Source of the DNA: Deltaproteobacteria bacterium
GTDB taxonomy: Bacteria; Desulfobacterota; Desulfarculia; Adiutricales; Adiutricaceae
DNA length: 5,217 nucleotides
Direction: 5' to 3'
Assembly (NCBI GenBank): GCA_031279525.1
Contig: JAITIH010000182.1
Location: 1-5,217 of the forward strand
In this document: piece after piece, positions 1 through 5,190 of the stretch
How positions within the stretch are numbered: position 1 is the first letter of the stretch
How the letters are laid out: each line of letters begins with the position of its first letter
Made by a program: the position numbers and the translations under genes
The notes under the pieces: generated by a model
What the model saw: only the letters and a program-made list of their open reading frames with translations
Databases searched by the model: none
Told to the model about the DNA's origin: nothing

Positions 1-14
1 CTCCTTAGGGATTT

Positions 15-42
15 TTGGCTATTCGCGCGCGTTTTTTATAAA
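15..42 (+). promoter_or_regulatory. Weak candidate sigma70 promoter upstream of the hairpin region
   Basis: TTGGCT (15-20) and TATAAA (37-42) are separated by 16 nt in AT-rich sequence. The -35 matches consensus at 4 of 6 positions and the -10 at 5 of 6. If real, it would transcribe the palindromes and hairpins of 68-374 and possibly read on to gatB. AT-rich DNA yields such matches by chance, so this is only a candidate. Confidence 0.2.
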
Positions 43-67
43 ATAGATCATTGGAATTATAAGGATA

Positions 68-104
68 ACACGGAGCTTGAGAAGAGTTAACCTCTCCACC
101 GTGT
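68..104 (+). other. Imperfect hairpin
   Basis: ACACGG (68-73) pairs with CCGTGT (99-104), and after an internal loop AGAG (83-86) pairs with CTCT (92-95) around a TTAAC loop. It lies directly against, and by two bases overlaps, the perfect palindrome at 103-122. A run of nine T follows at 130-138. The group could be the transcription end of something left of the window, or the start of a structured transcript. No gene end is visible in 1-67 to decide this. Confidence 0.4.
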
Positions 105-122
105 ATTGTAGTACTACAATAC
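103..122. promoter_or_regulatory. Perfect 20-bp palindrome, possible operator or terminator stem
   Basis: GTATTGTAGTACTACAATAC is identical to its reverse complement over all 20 bases, with no central loop. A spacer-free palindrome suits a dimeric protein binding to DNA better than an RNA hairpin. However, CCTCCCAG followed by nine T (130-138) comes just after it, so a terminator role with the hairpin at 68-104 is also possible. No regulator gene lies in the window, and I do not recognise the site as the operator of a named family. Confidence 0.45.
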
Positions 123-168
123 CTCCCAGTTTTTTTTTACGGCCGCTATTTTCCGGCTCGTTCGCCAA

Positions 169-374
169 AAAGCCCCTTTAGGCTTAGCCTAAAAGGGTCT
201 GGCTTTGGCCCCCGCTTCTGGCTTAGCCGGCTAGCGACGGGGCCATAAGGGCTCGGCTTGGCTTAGAGGCGCCACAGCCCGCCGCCAGTCTTCCCTCGTA
301 ACTATATATAGTTACGCGCGGACGGCGAAGGCTGGCCGCGCCGATAATTCTTTGGCGCCCCGTTCGGGCGCGGC
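169..374 (+). repeat. GC-rich array of consecutive hairpins, possible structured RNA or palindromic repeat element
   Basis: Five hairpins follow each other almost without spacing. (1) 169-206: CCCTTTAGGC (174-183) pairs with GCCTAAAAGGG (187-197) with one bulged base, and AAAGCC/GGCTTT lies outside. (2) 207-244: GGCCCC/GGGGCC, then CGCT/AGCG, then CTGGC/GCCGG with loop TTA. (3) 249-280: GGGCT/AGCCC, then GGC/GCC. (4) 284-336: an outer stem of about 10 bp (284-293 with 327-336) and a perfect 20-bp palindrome at its tip (297-316). (5) 355-371: GCGCCC/GGGCGC, followed by AAATATTTTT. The first three each carry GGCTTAG in or near the loop, at 181, 220 and 260, about 40 bases apart. No ORF or recognised RNA motif (tRNA, RNase P, SRP, tmRNA) is seen here. 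It may be a leader of gatB, a separate small RNA, or a REP-like repeat. Confidence 0.5.
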
Positions 375-568
375 AAATATTTTTGGCCTAAAAGACTGGA
401 TTAAACAAGAATTTATATAGTAGATAAAACAATTAGTTTCAATTTTTTTAGTTAATGATTTTAAAAGATATTTTAATAAAAACTTTATCACGAAACTAGA
501 CTCCGAATAACTGCGGCTAAGGCAAAAAGCCGTAAAAACCCTATAGGAAGAGAGCCCCGCTAGTTAAA
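375..568 (+). other. AT-rich leader before gatB
   Basis: From 375 to about 510 the sequence is very AT-rich, in sharp contrast to the hairpin array before it and gatB after it. This is the natural place for the gatB promoter, but I see no convincing -35/-10 pair. TATAGT (416-421) is a fair -10 without a good -35. A small hairpin, CGGCT (514-518) with AGCCG (528-532), lies further on. No ORF of note is present. Confidence 0.3.
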
Positions 569-586
569 AAGGCCCCCCGCGGCCTT
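569..586 (+). other. Hairpin just upstream of the gatB ribosome site
   Basis: AAGGCC (569-574) and GGCCTT (581-586) form a six-base-pair stem with a six-base loop, ending 11 bases before the GGAG at 598. It could affect translation or RNA stability. It also contains one of the many GGCCTTA copies of this window (581-587), so it may only reflect that sequence bias. Confidence 0.35.
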
Positions 587-597
587 AGGGTCAACTT

Positions 598-610
598 GGA
601 GAAAGACATG
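598..610 (+). promoter_or_regulatory. Ribosome binding site that decides the gatB start
   Basis: GGAG (598-601) lies six bases before ATG 608. An in-frame TTG at 596 overlaps this GGAG and would add MEKD to the protein, so ATG 608 is the better start. A second in-frame ATG at 617 begins just before the conserved family N-terminus but has no better ribosome site. Confidence 0.7.
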
Positions 611-2053
611 ACGAACATGGAACCGGTTATTGGGCTGGAGATCCACGCCCAGCTCAATACCCGGACCAAACTTTTCTGTTCCTGCCCCACCGGCGGCCAG
701 ACTGAGCCCAACGAAAACATCTGCGAAATTTGCACTGGACAACCAGGGGCCTTGCCCCGCTTAAACGAAAAAGCCGTGGAGCTGGCGGCCAAAGCCACCC
801 TGGCCTTAGGCGGGCGCGTCAACGGCTTTTCCCTCTTTTCCCGGAAAAACTATTTCTACCCTGATCTGCCCAACGGCTTTCAGACCTCCCAGCTGGACCC
901 CCCGGTGGGCCAAGGCGGGGGGATGACCCTGACCTTAGCCGACGGCTCGGAGAAATTCGTCCGCTTAAACCGGATCCACATGGAGGACGACGCCGGCAAA
1001 TGCGTCCACGACGAAAAAAGGGATCGGACCTTGGTGGACCTTAACCGAGCCGGGGTGCCTTTAATCGAGATCGTGACCGAGCCGGACCTGTCCTCCAGCC
1101 AGGAGGCGGTGGATTTCTTAAAAAAGCTCCACAACGCCCTGGTCCGCCTGGAAGTGACCAAGGGCCGCTTAGAGGAGGGGGAATTTCGCTGCGACGTCAA
1201 CATCTCCTTAAAGCCCGTGGGCAGCCCGACTTTAGGCGTCCGGACCGAGATCAAAAACCTAAACTCCTTCCGCTTCGTGGGCCAAGCCATTGATTTCGAA
1301 ATCCGGCGACAAACGGCCCTTTACGTGGCCGGGGCCCCGGTGGAGCAGCAAACCCTGCACTTTGACCACGTCAAAGCCGAGACCTGGCCATTGCGTTCCA
1401 AGGAAGAGGCCCACGACTACCGCTACTTCCCCCAGCCGGACCTGCCGCCGGTGCGGGTTAGCCCGGCGCTAATCGAAAGGCTGGAAAAGTCCCTCCCACC
1501 GTCGCTCGAGTCGGTCATGGCCCGCTACCGGGGTTTGGGCTTAAAGGACGAGGCCATCAATAACCTTTTGTCTTGGCCTGGGGCTTTAAGTTATTTCGAG
1601 GAAGCCCTTAAAGCCCGCCCAGAAGCCAAACGCCTAAGCACCCTCATGGCCGAGCTCTTTTTGCCGGCCTGCCGCCAGAGCGCCATAGAACCCGGCGAGG
1701 CCCGCCTAAAGCCGGCCCAACTGGCTAAATTGGCCCAGATGATGGCCGAGGGGAAGCTGGGCAAAAGGGCGGCCTACGAGATTTTCGGGGATTTATTCGA
1801 GACCGGGGCGGACCCAGAGGCCCTGGTCCAGTCCAAGGGGCTGGCCTTGGTCTCCGACGGCGAGGCCTTGGCGGATTGGGCCAAGGAAATCGTGGCCGCC
1901 CACCCCGACGAGGCCCAAAAATACCGGGCCGGCCAGGGCAAAATCCTATCTTTTTTCGTGGGGCGGCTGATGCGCCGCTCCAAAGGGGCGGCCGACCCCC
2001 AAAAGGCCGCCCAAGCCTTACTGGACGTTTTAGGGCCGGCCGGCCAAGGCTGA
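608..2053 (+). CDS. gatB: Aspartyl/glutamyl-tRNA amidotransferase subunit B
   Basis: GatB is the tRNA-binding and kinase subunit of cytoplasmic GatCAB. It phosphorylates Glu or Asp on misacylated tRNA so that ammonia from GatA can amidate it. From ATG 608 the protein has 481 residues, the usual family length. The N-terminus VIGLEIHAQL (7-16) is followed by four cysteines typical of the zinc site (C24, C26, C39, C42), then NYFYPDLPNGFQTSQ (81-95), IHMEDDAGK (123-131) with probable metal-binding H13 and E126, and the family signature VDLNRAGVPLIEI (143-155). FRCDVNISL, RTEIKNLNSF and RSKEEAHDYRYF follow at about 193-274. The C-terminal half (about 295-481) is helical and ends in the YqeY-like tRNA-binding tail, with YRAGQGKILSFFVG at 439-452. 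One oddity is ETWPLRSKEEA at 258-268, where most members have ETRSMRSKEEA. About 15 in-frame TTA leucine codons occur despite the GC-rich gene. It is the first gene of the B-C-A cluster. Confidence 0.97.
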   Translation: MTNMEPVIGLEIHAQLNTRTKLFCSCPTGGQTEPNENICEICTGQPGALPRLNEKAVELAAKATLALGGRVNGFSLFSRKNYFYPDLPNGFQTSQLDPPVGQGGGMTLTLADGSEKFVRLNRIHMEDDAGKCVHDEKRDRTLVDLNRAGVPLIEIVTEPDLSSSQEAVDFLKKLHNALVRLEVTKGRLEEGEFRCDVNISLKPVGSPTLGVRTEIKNLNSFRFVGQAIDFEIRRQTALYVAGAPVEQQTLHFDHVKAETWPLRSKEEAHDYRYFPQPDLPPVRVSPALIERLEKSLPPSLESVMARYRGLGLKDEAINNLLSWPGALSYFEEALKARPEAKRLSTLMAELFLPACRQSAIEPGEARLKPAQLAKLAQMMAEGKLGKRAAYEIFGDLFETGADPEALVQSKGLALVSDGEALADWAKEIVAAHPDEAQKYRAGQGKILSFFVGRLMRRSKGAADPQKAAQALLDVLGPAGQG

Positions 2054-2170
2054 CCTTTTGGGGCCTTAAGGCCGGCCCTTATTTTGGGGCCCCGCCAAGG
2101 CCTAATTTAGGGCGAGCCGCTAAGGCCTATTTTTGGGAAGGCCTTAGGCCGACCCTCGCATGGAGAGCGT
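2054..2170 (+). other. Palindrome-rich spacer between gatB and gatC
   Basis: This 117-base spacer is dense in GGCCTTA-type palindromes. GGCCTTAAGGCC (2062-2073) is a perfect 12-bp palindrome nine bases after the gatB stop. TAAGGCC (2121-2127) and GGCCTTA (2140-2146) form a seven-base-pair inverted repeat around a 12-base loop. None is followed by a clear T-run, so I do not call a terminator. The structures could protect or process the message between the two genes. GGAG at 2162-2165, five bases before the gatC ATG, is its ribosome site. Confidence 0.45.
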
Positions 2171-2467
2171 ATGGACGTTAAAGCCAACGCGCCTTTGGCC
2201 ATGGCCAGGCTGGCCAGACTCGACCTTAAGGCCGACCTTGCGGCCTTGGGGAAAATGGCCAGCGACTTTGAGCGCATCGTCGGCTATATGGACATTCTCG
2301 CCGAAATCGACACCCAAGGCGTGGAGCCCATGTACTCCCCCATGGTCGAGCCCCTCGGCCCCAGGCCCGACGAGCCCTTGGCCCGCGACGAGCGAAAAGC
2401 CGACGACATCCTGGCCGAGGCCCCGGAGCGGGTGGGCCGTTTCTTCAGCGTGCCCCGCGTCGTCTAG
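2171..2467 (+). CDS. gatC: Aspartyl/glutamyl-tRNA amidotransferase subunit C
   Basis: GatC is the small subunit that wraps around GatA and holds it to GatB; it has no catalytic role of its own. The 98 residues match the usual size of just under 100. The N-terminal part carries the family pattern ARLARLDL (12-19), followed by a helix with YMDILAEIDTQGVEPM (39-54), close to the typical ending of this helix (leucine-acid-threonine-x-glycine-valine-glutamate-proline). The C-terminus has APERVGRFFSVPRVV (84-98), matching the family end of (A)PE...FFxVPRV. GGAGAG precedes ATG 2171 by a few bases. An ATG at 2160 in another frame opens a shadow reading frame without family features. gatA follows after 31 bases, so the two are almost certainly cotranscribed. 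Confidence 0.95.
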   Translation: MDVKANAPLAMARLARLDLKADLAALGKMASDFERIVGYMDILAEIDTQGVEPMYSPMVEPLGPRPDEPLARDERKADDILAEAPERVGRFFSVPRVV

Positions 2468-2486
2468 GCCCGCATTTTAGCCATAT

Positions 2487-2501
2487 GGGGAGCTTTCATT
2501 G
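2487..2501 (+). promoter_or_regulatory. Ribosome binding site fixing a TTG start for gatA
   Basis: GGGGAG (2487-2492) is six bases from TTG 2499, which begins the reading frame MTELWRLNL. No in-frame ATG lies near enough to give a full-length GatA N-terminus, so TTG is the likely start. An ATG at 2485 in another frame gives only five codons, and its TGA overlaps the TTG. Confidence 0.7.
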
Positions 2502-3953
2502 ACCGAGCTTTGGCGTTTAAACCTGACCCAGGCCTCTCGCGGCCTTAAGAACCGGGACTTTACCGTAACCGAGCTAGTCGGCTCTTGCCTAGACCGCCTT
2601 AAGGCGACCGAGCCGACCGTGGCGGCTTGTCTGGCCGTCTTGGAGGAACGGGCCTTAGAAAGGGCTAAAGAGCTGGACGGCCAGGGCTTTGATGAGTCTA
2701 AGGAACTGTGGGGCCTGCCGCTCACGGTCAAGGACGTTTTCTGCCTCAAAGGGGCCCCGACCACGGCCGGCTCCCGGGAACTGGCCAATTACCGCAGCGC
2801 CTACGAGGCCACGGTGGTAAGACGCCTAAAAAGCGCCGGGGCCGTCATAATCGCCAAGACCAACTGCGACGAGTTCGCCATGGGCTCTTCCACTGAGTTT
2901 TCGGCCTTTGGCCCGACTAAAAACCCCCACGACCCCCAAAGGGTTCCCGGCGGGTCTAGCGGCGGGGCGGCCGCCTCGGTGGCCGCCGGCCAGGCCCCTG
3001 GAGCCTTTGGCACCGACACGGGCGGCTCCATTCGCCAGCCGGCCGGGCTGTGCGGCTGCGTGGGCCTAAAACCCACCTACGGCCGGGTCTCCCGCTATGG
3101 CGTCGTGGCCTACGCCAGCTCCTTGGACCAGGCCGGGCCCCTGGCTCGGACCGTGGCCGACTGCGGCCGCCTCTTGGGGGTCGTGGCCGGGCCCGACGAG
3201 CGCGACTCCACCGTCTCCACGGCCGCCTTACCCGACTTAAAAAACCCCGTCCCTTGGGACCCGAAAGATCTGGTCCTAGGCCTACCCACCCAGCTGTGGC
3301 CTTCAGACCTCGACCCCGGGGTGGCTAAAGTCCTTGGGGAGGCCAAGGCCCGGCTGGCCGAGGCCAAGGTTAAGCTCGTGGAGGTCGACCTACCCAGCCT
3401 TAAGTACGCGGTGGCCGCCTACTACATCCTGGCCACGGCCGAGGCCAGCACCAACCTGGCCCGCTACGACGGGGTCCGCTACGGCTTCCGCCAGCCCGAG
3501 GCCCGGGATCTTCTGGAGCTCTACGCCGCCACCCGCCAGATCGGCTTAGGCCCTGAGGCCCGGCGGCGGATCTTATTGGGGACCTTCGTTTTGTCCAGCG
3601 GCTTTTACGAGGCCTACTTCCGGAAAGCCGCCCAGGTCCGGCGCCTGGTCTTTCAGGATGTCCAAAAGGCCTTAACTGAGTGCCACTTCATCCTGGCCCC
3701 GGCCTCCAGCCTGCCGGCCTGGCCTTTGGGCTCGTTTTTGGACGACCCCTTGACCGTGTACCTCATGGACCTCATGACCCTCCCCCTTAACCTCCACGGC
3801 GGGCCAGGCCTGTCTTTGCCGGCCGGGCTAAGCGATGGGGGGTTGCCCGTGGGGGCCCAGCTCTGGGGCCGGACCTTAGACGAGGAAGGGCTGCTCTCGG
3901 CCGGGGCTTTGTTGGAAAAGCTCTGGCCCCCTATGCCCTGGCCCAACCTTTAG
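2499..3953 (+). CDS. gatA: Aspartyl/glutamyl-tRNA amidotransferase subunit A (amidase)
   Basis: GatA is the glutaminase of GatCAB. It releases ammonia from glutamine, which is channelled to the activated aminoacyl-tRNA on GatB. The protein has 484 residues, the normal length, and belongs to the amidase signature family. The Ser-cisSer-Lys triad is intact: K78 in PLTVKD, S153 in GGSSGG, and nucleophile S177 in DTGGSIRQPA. The 24-residue spacing of the two serines equals that of known members. GLKPTYGRVSRYGVVAYASSLDQ (about 189-211), AEASTNLARYDGVRYG (314-329), RRRILLGTFVLSSGFYEAYF (355-374) and GLPVGAQLWG (448-457) are further family blocks. The segment at 400-412 (APASSLPAWPLGS) departs from the usual proline/threonine-rich loop of GatA. 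The start is TTG. It is the last gene of the gatBCA cluster; the HU gene after it has its own promoter. Confidence 0.97.
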   Translation: MTELWRLNLTQASRGLKNRDFTVTELVGSCLDRLKATEPTVAACLAVLEERALERAKELDGQGFDESKELWGLPLTVKDVFCLKGAPTTAGSRELANYRSAYEATVVRRLKSAGAVIIAKTNCDEFAMGSSTEFSAFGPTKNPHDPQRVPGGSSGGAAASVAAGQAPGAFGTDTGGSIRQPAGLCGCVGLKPTYGRVSRYGVVAYASSLDQAGPLARTVADCGRLLGVVAGPDERDSTVSTAALPDLKNPVPWDPKDLVLGLPTQLWPSDLDPGVAKVLGEAKARLAEAKVKLVEVDLPSLKYAVAAYYILATAEASTNLARYDGVRYGFRQPEARDLLELYAATRQIGLGPEARRRILLGTFVLSSGFYEAYFRKAAQVRRLVFQDVQKALTECHFILAPASSLPAWPLGSFLDDPLTVYLMDLMTLPLNLHGGPGLSLPAGLSDGGLPVGAQLWGRTLDEEGLLSAGALLEKLWPPMPWPNL

Positions 3954-4136
3954 GCCAAAAGGGGCGTCCCCTAAAAATTATGGAAACTTGCCCGGCCGCG
4001 AAAAACCTGTTGCGAAGCTAGGCCGGTTGATATATTCTTTTTCCTGATTCCCGACCAAAGCTCATGAAGGCTAAACAATCTCCAGAAGGGGCTGACTTTT
4101 CCGGCGGGTCGCGATTTGGCTTTTTAAATTCTCTTA
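3954..4136 (+). other. Spacer after gatA without a gene
   Basis: I see no credible ORF here. A short stem, AGGGG (3960-3964) with CCCCT (3968-3972), lies seven bases after the gatA stop but is followed by A-rich rather than T-rich sequence. A longer hairpin is listed separately (3992-4042). From about 4120 the base composition turns strongly AT-rich, leading into the promoter of the next gene. Confidence 0.5.
3992..4042 (+). terminator. Weak possible terminator of the gat operon
   Basis: CCGGC (3992-3996) pairs with GCCGG (4022-4026), and CGC (3997-3999) with GCG (4012-4014) inside it. A run of five T (4038-4042) follows only after 11 more bases. The stem is interrupted and the T-run displaced, so this is a poor intrinsic terminator. 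It is nonetheless the best candidate between gatA and the promoter at 4137. Confidence 0.3.
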
Positions 4137-4166
4137 TTTACACATTAACAAACATTAATTTATAAT
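4137..4166 (+). promoter_or_regulatory. Sigma70-type promoter for the HU gene
   Basis: TTTACA (4137-4142) and a perfect TATAAT (4161-4166) are separated by 18 bases in AT-rich DNA. A second TATAAT at 4177-4182 has no good -35. Transcription would start near 4173 and give a leader of about 150 bases before the HU start codon. This makes the HU gene a transcription unit separate from gatBCA. Confidence 0.65.
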
Positions 4167-4200
4167 AAAACTCCCATATAATATATTTTTAGGTTTTAAG

Positions 4201-4228
4201 TGGCCTTAAAAAAGCTTCGCAAAGGCCA
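4201..4228 (+). other. Hairpin in the HU leader
   Basis: TGGCCTT (4201-4207) and AAGGCCA (4222-4228) form a perfect seven-base-pair stem with a 14-base loop, near the 5' end of the predicted HU message. It is followed by a short tandem repeat, CGCTCG in nearly three copies (4231-4247). The role is unknown. Confidence 0.45.
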
Positions 4229-4281
4229 ACCGCTCGCGCTCGCGCTCATGACCGCCTTAACCTTAGGCGAAATACGATAAT

Positions 4282-4298
4282 GGGGGCAGATTGCCCCC
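4282..4298 (+). other. Stable GC hairpin upstream of the HU ribosome site
   Basis: GGGGGCA (4282-4288) pairs perfectly with TGCCCCC (4292-4298) around a three-base loop, 13 bases before the AAGGAG of the HU gene. TAACTTTTG follows, which is only a poor T-run. It could be a stabilising 5' structure, a weak attenuator or a protein-binding site. It also rules out the TTG inside it (4291) as a sensible start codon. Confidence 0.5.
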
Positions 4299-4311
4299 TA
4301 ACTTTTGTCCG

Positions 4312-4326
4312 AAGGAGAACTCCATG
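4312..4326 (+). promoter_or_regulatory. Ribosome binding site that decides the HU start
   Basis: AAGGAG (4312-4317) is six bases before ATG 4324, an ideal arrangement. An in-frame TTG at 4291 would give 11 extra residues but lies inside the hairpin upstream of this ribosome site, so it is rejected. Confidence 0.85.
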
Positions 4327-4605
4327 ACCAAAGCCGAGCTCATCTCTCAAATCGCCCTAGACGCCGGGCTGACTAAGGCCAACGCCCAAAAAGCCGTCAC
4401 CAGTCTCGTTACCGTGGTCCTTAAGACCTTAAAAAAAGACGGCCGTCTGCCCATTTACGGTTTGGGAGTCTTCGAGGTCGTCAAAAAGCCCAAGCGCCAA
4501 GGCCGCAACCCCCGCACCGGCGAGCCCTTGACCGTCAAAGCCCACAAGGCCGTCAAGTTTAAGCCTTCCAAGGTCCTCAAAGAAAGCGTCAACAACGGCA
4601 AGTAG
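4324..4605 (+). CDS. HU-family DNA-binding protein
   Basis: This is a small nucleoid protein of the HU/IHF family that acts as a dimer to bend and compact DNA. From ATG 4324 it has 93 residues; the family norm is about 90. The N-terminal helices (MTKAELISQIALDAGLTKAN, 1-20, continuing to about 37) form the dimer body. GLGVFEVVKK (46-55) begins the beta arms, and the signature GRNPRTG (60-66) carries the proline (P63) that inserts into DNA. The end, AVKFKPSKVLKESV (76-89), is typical. The protein is lysine-rich and basic, as expected. The body RLPIYGLGVF replaces the usual valine/glycine-rich turn, which is mild variation. Specific assignment to HU-alpha, HU-beta or IHF is not possible from the sequence alone. 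It has its own promoter and a terminator directly after it, so it is a single-gene unit. Confidence 0.95.
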   Translation: MTKAELISQIALDAGLTKANAQKAVTSLVTVVLKTLKKDGRLPIYGLGVFEVVKKPKRQGRNPRTGEPLTVKAHKAVKFKPSKVLKESVNNGK

Positions 4606-4627
4606 TCGGACCGCGCCCCCCACCCTT

Positions 4628-4657
4628 AAGGCGACTCGCCAATGGGTCGCCTTTTCT
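4628..4657 (+). terminator. Intrinsic terminator of the HU gene
   Basis: AAGGCGAC (4628-4635) pairs with GTCGCCTT (4646-4653). A G-T pair and a C-G pair extend the stem to 10 base pairs around the loop GCCAAT. TTTTCT (4652-4657) overlaps and follows the stem. It begins 23 bases after the HU stop codon, as expected for a monocistronic terminator. Confidence 0.7.
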
Positions 4658-4834
4658 CCGGGCCGCCGCGAGGCGATAAGCTTTTGGCCTCTCTCGCCGC
4701 TTAGCCGCCTTGCCTTTTAAGGCCAACTTCCCATAAAGCAATCCCCTCATAAGGCCATCCCCTGGTAAACGATAGGCTCTATATCCTCCCTTTTCCCTTA
4801 TCGGCCCAGGCCATGACCGCCTTACGGCCCACTT
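4658..4834. other. GC-rich spacer with hairpin, no credible gene
   Basis: A hairpin at 4671-4710 is built from GGCG (4672-4675) with CGCC (4706-4709) and TAAGC (4677-4681) with GCTTA (4699-4703), with GGC/GCC inside the loop. Two direct copies of TAAGGCCA lie at 4718 and 4750. A minus-strand open frame covers 4589-4876, but it overlaps the HU end and the terminator. Its product is a low-complexity string rich in Arg, Lys, Gly and Pro that I do not recognise, so I do not call it a gene. Confidence 0.4.
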
Positions 4835-4864
4835 GGCTTTCGGCTTAAGAGGCCGAGCCCTTTT
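4835..4864 (+). terminator. Terminator-like hairpin without a matching gene
   Basis: GGCT (4835-4838) pairs with AGCC (4856-4859) and CGGC (4841-4844) with GCCG (4852-4855), with two bulged T and a seven-base loop. CTTTT follows immediately. It could be a second, back-up terminator about 200 bases after the HU gene, or the remains of a lost gene's terminator. The short T-run makes the call weak. Confidence 0.3.
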
Positions 4865-5162
4865 GGCTAAACTCAACTAACCGAACTTTAACCAGGATTT
4901 TTTGCCGATCTATAACCAGTATTTTTAGAAATGGCCTACCTTTAGGCTTTTATTTTCAAAAACCGAGCATAAACGCTATGGCGATCGCTAATTAAGCGCG
5001 TAAATGATTTTATAGCGCTATCAAGACTAATTACTTATTTAATATTTATATTGTAATTATTTAGTCGGAAGTTCCTGGGCACTTTTTTATAACATACCGT
5101 TTTTACTATGTTATTTATTTTTTCTTATATTTTTGTACCCATTAAAAATTTTAATATTTCTC
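4865..5162. other. AT-rich spacer with inverted repeats, no gene
   Basis: No ORF of note is present. Palindromes include GCGATCGC (4981-4988) and ATAGCGCTAT (5012-5021). GACTAATTAC (5025-5034) is mirrored by GTAAT (5053-5057) and TAGTC (5062-5066) with a four-base insertion. ATAACATA (5089-5096) and TATGTTAT (5107-5114) form a perfect eight-base-pair inverted repeat with a ten-base spacer. The last repeat lies about 50 bases before a strong promoter and could be a regulator site for it. Confidence 0.35.
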
Positions 5163-5190
5163 TTGACAAAAAGATTTATTCTGGTATTAT
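5163..5190 (+). promoter_or_regulatory. Strong sigma70-type promoter pointing out of the window
   Basis: A perfect TTGACA (5163-5168), a 16-base spacer and TATTAT (5185-5190) with the extended -10 element TG at 5182-5183 sit after about 100 bases of very AT-rich DNA, which could act as an UP element. Transcription would start near 5197. The gene it serves begins beyond the window; nothing in the last 20 bases identifies it. Confidence 0.65.

Noticed and set aside
169..374. CRISPR array reading of the hairpin region
   Set aside because: There are no identical direct repeats of CRISPR length and no unique spacers; only short cores recur.
596..607. TTG start for gatB, four residues upstream
   Set aside because: The TTG overlaps the GGAG ribosome site that is ideally placed for ATG 608.
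880..1290. Long minus-strand and out-of-frame open frames within gatB, gatC and gatA
   Set aside because: They are shadows of the GC-rich coding genes and carry no protein family features.
2485..2502. Five-codon reading frame ending on the gatA TTG start (possible leader peptide)
   Set aside because: It overlaps the gatA ribosome site itself and has no ribosome site of its own that I can support; chance is the simpler explanation.
4135..4143. TTATTTACA as a DnaA box
   Set aside because: Only 7 of 9 positions match, there is a single copy, and the same bases are better explained as the -35 region of the HU promoter.
4291..4323. TTG start for the HU gene, 11 residues upstream
   Set aside because: It lies inside a stable hairpin and before the AAGGAG that serves ATG 4324; the extra residues match nothing in the HU family.
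4589..4876. Minus-strand open frame of 95 codons
   Set aside because: It overlaps the end of the HU gene and its terminator, and its product is a low-complexity Arg/Lys/Gly/Pro-rich string. No family is recognisable and the neighbouring composition explains its openness.
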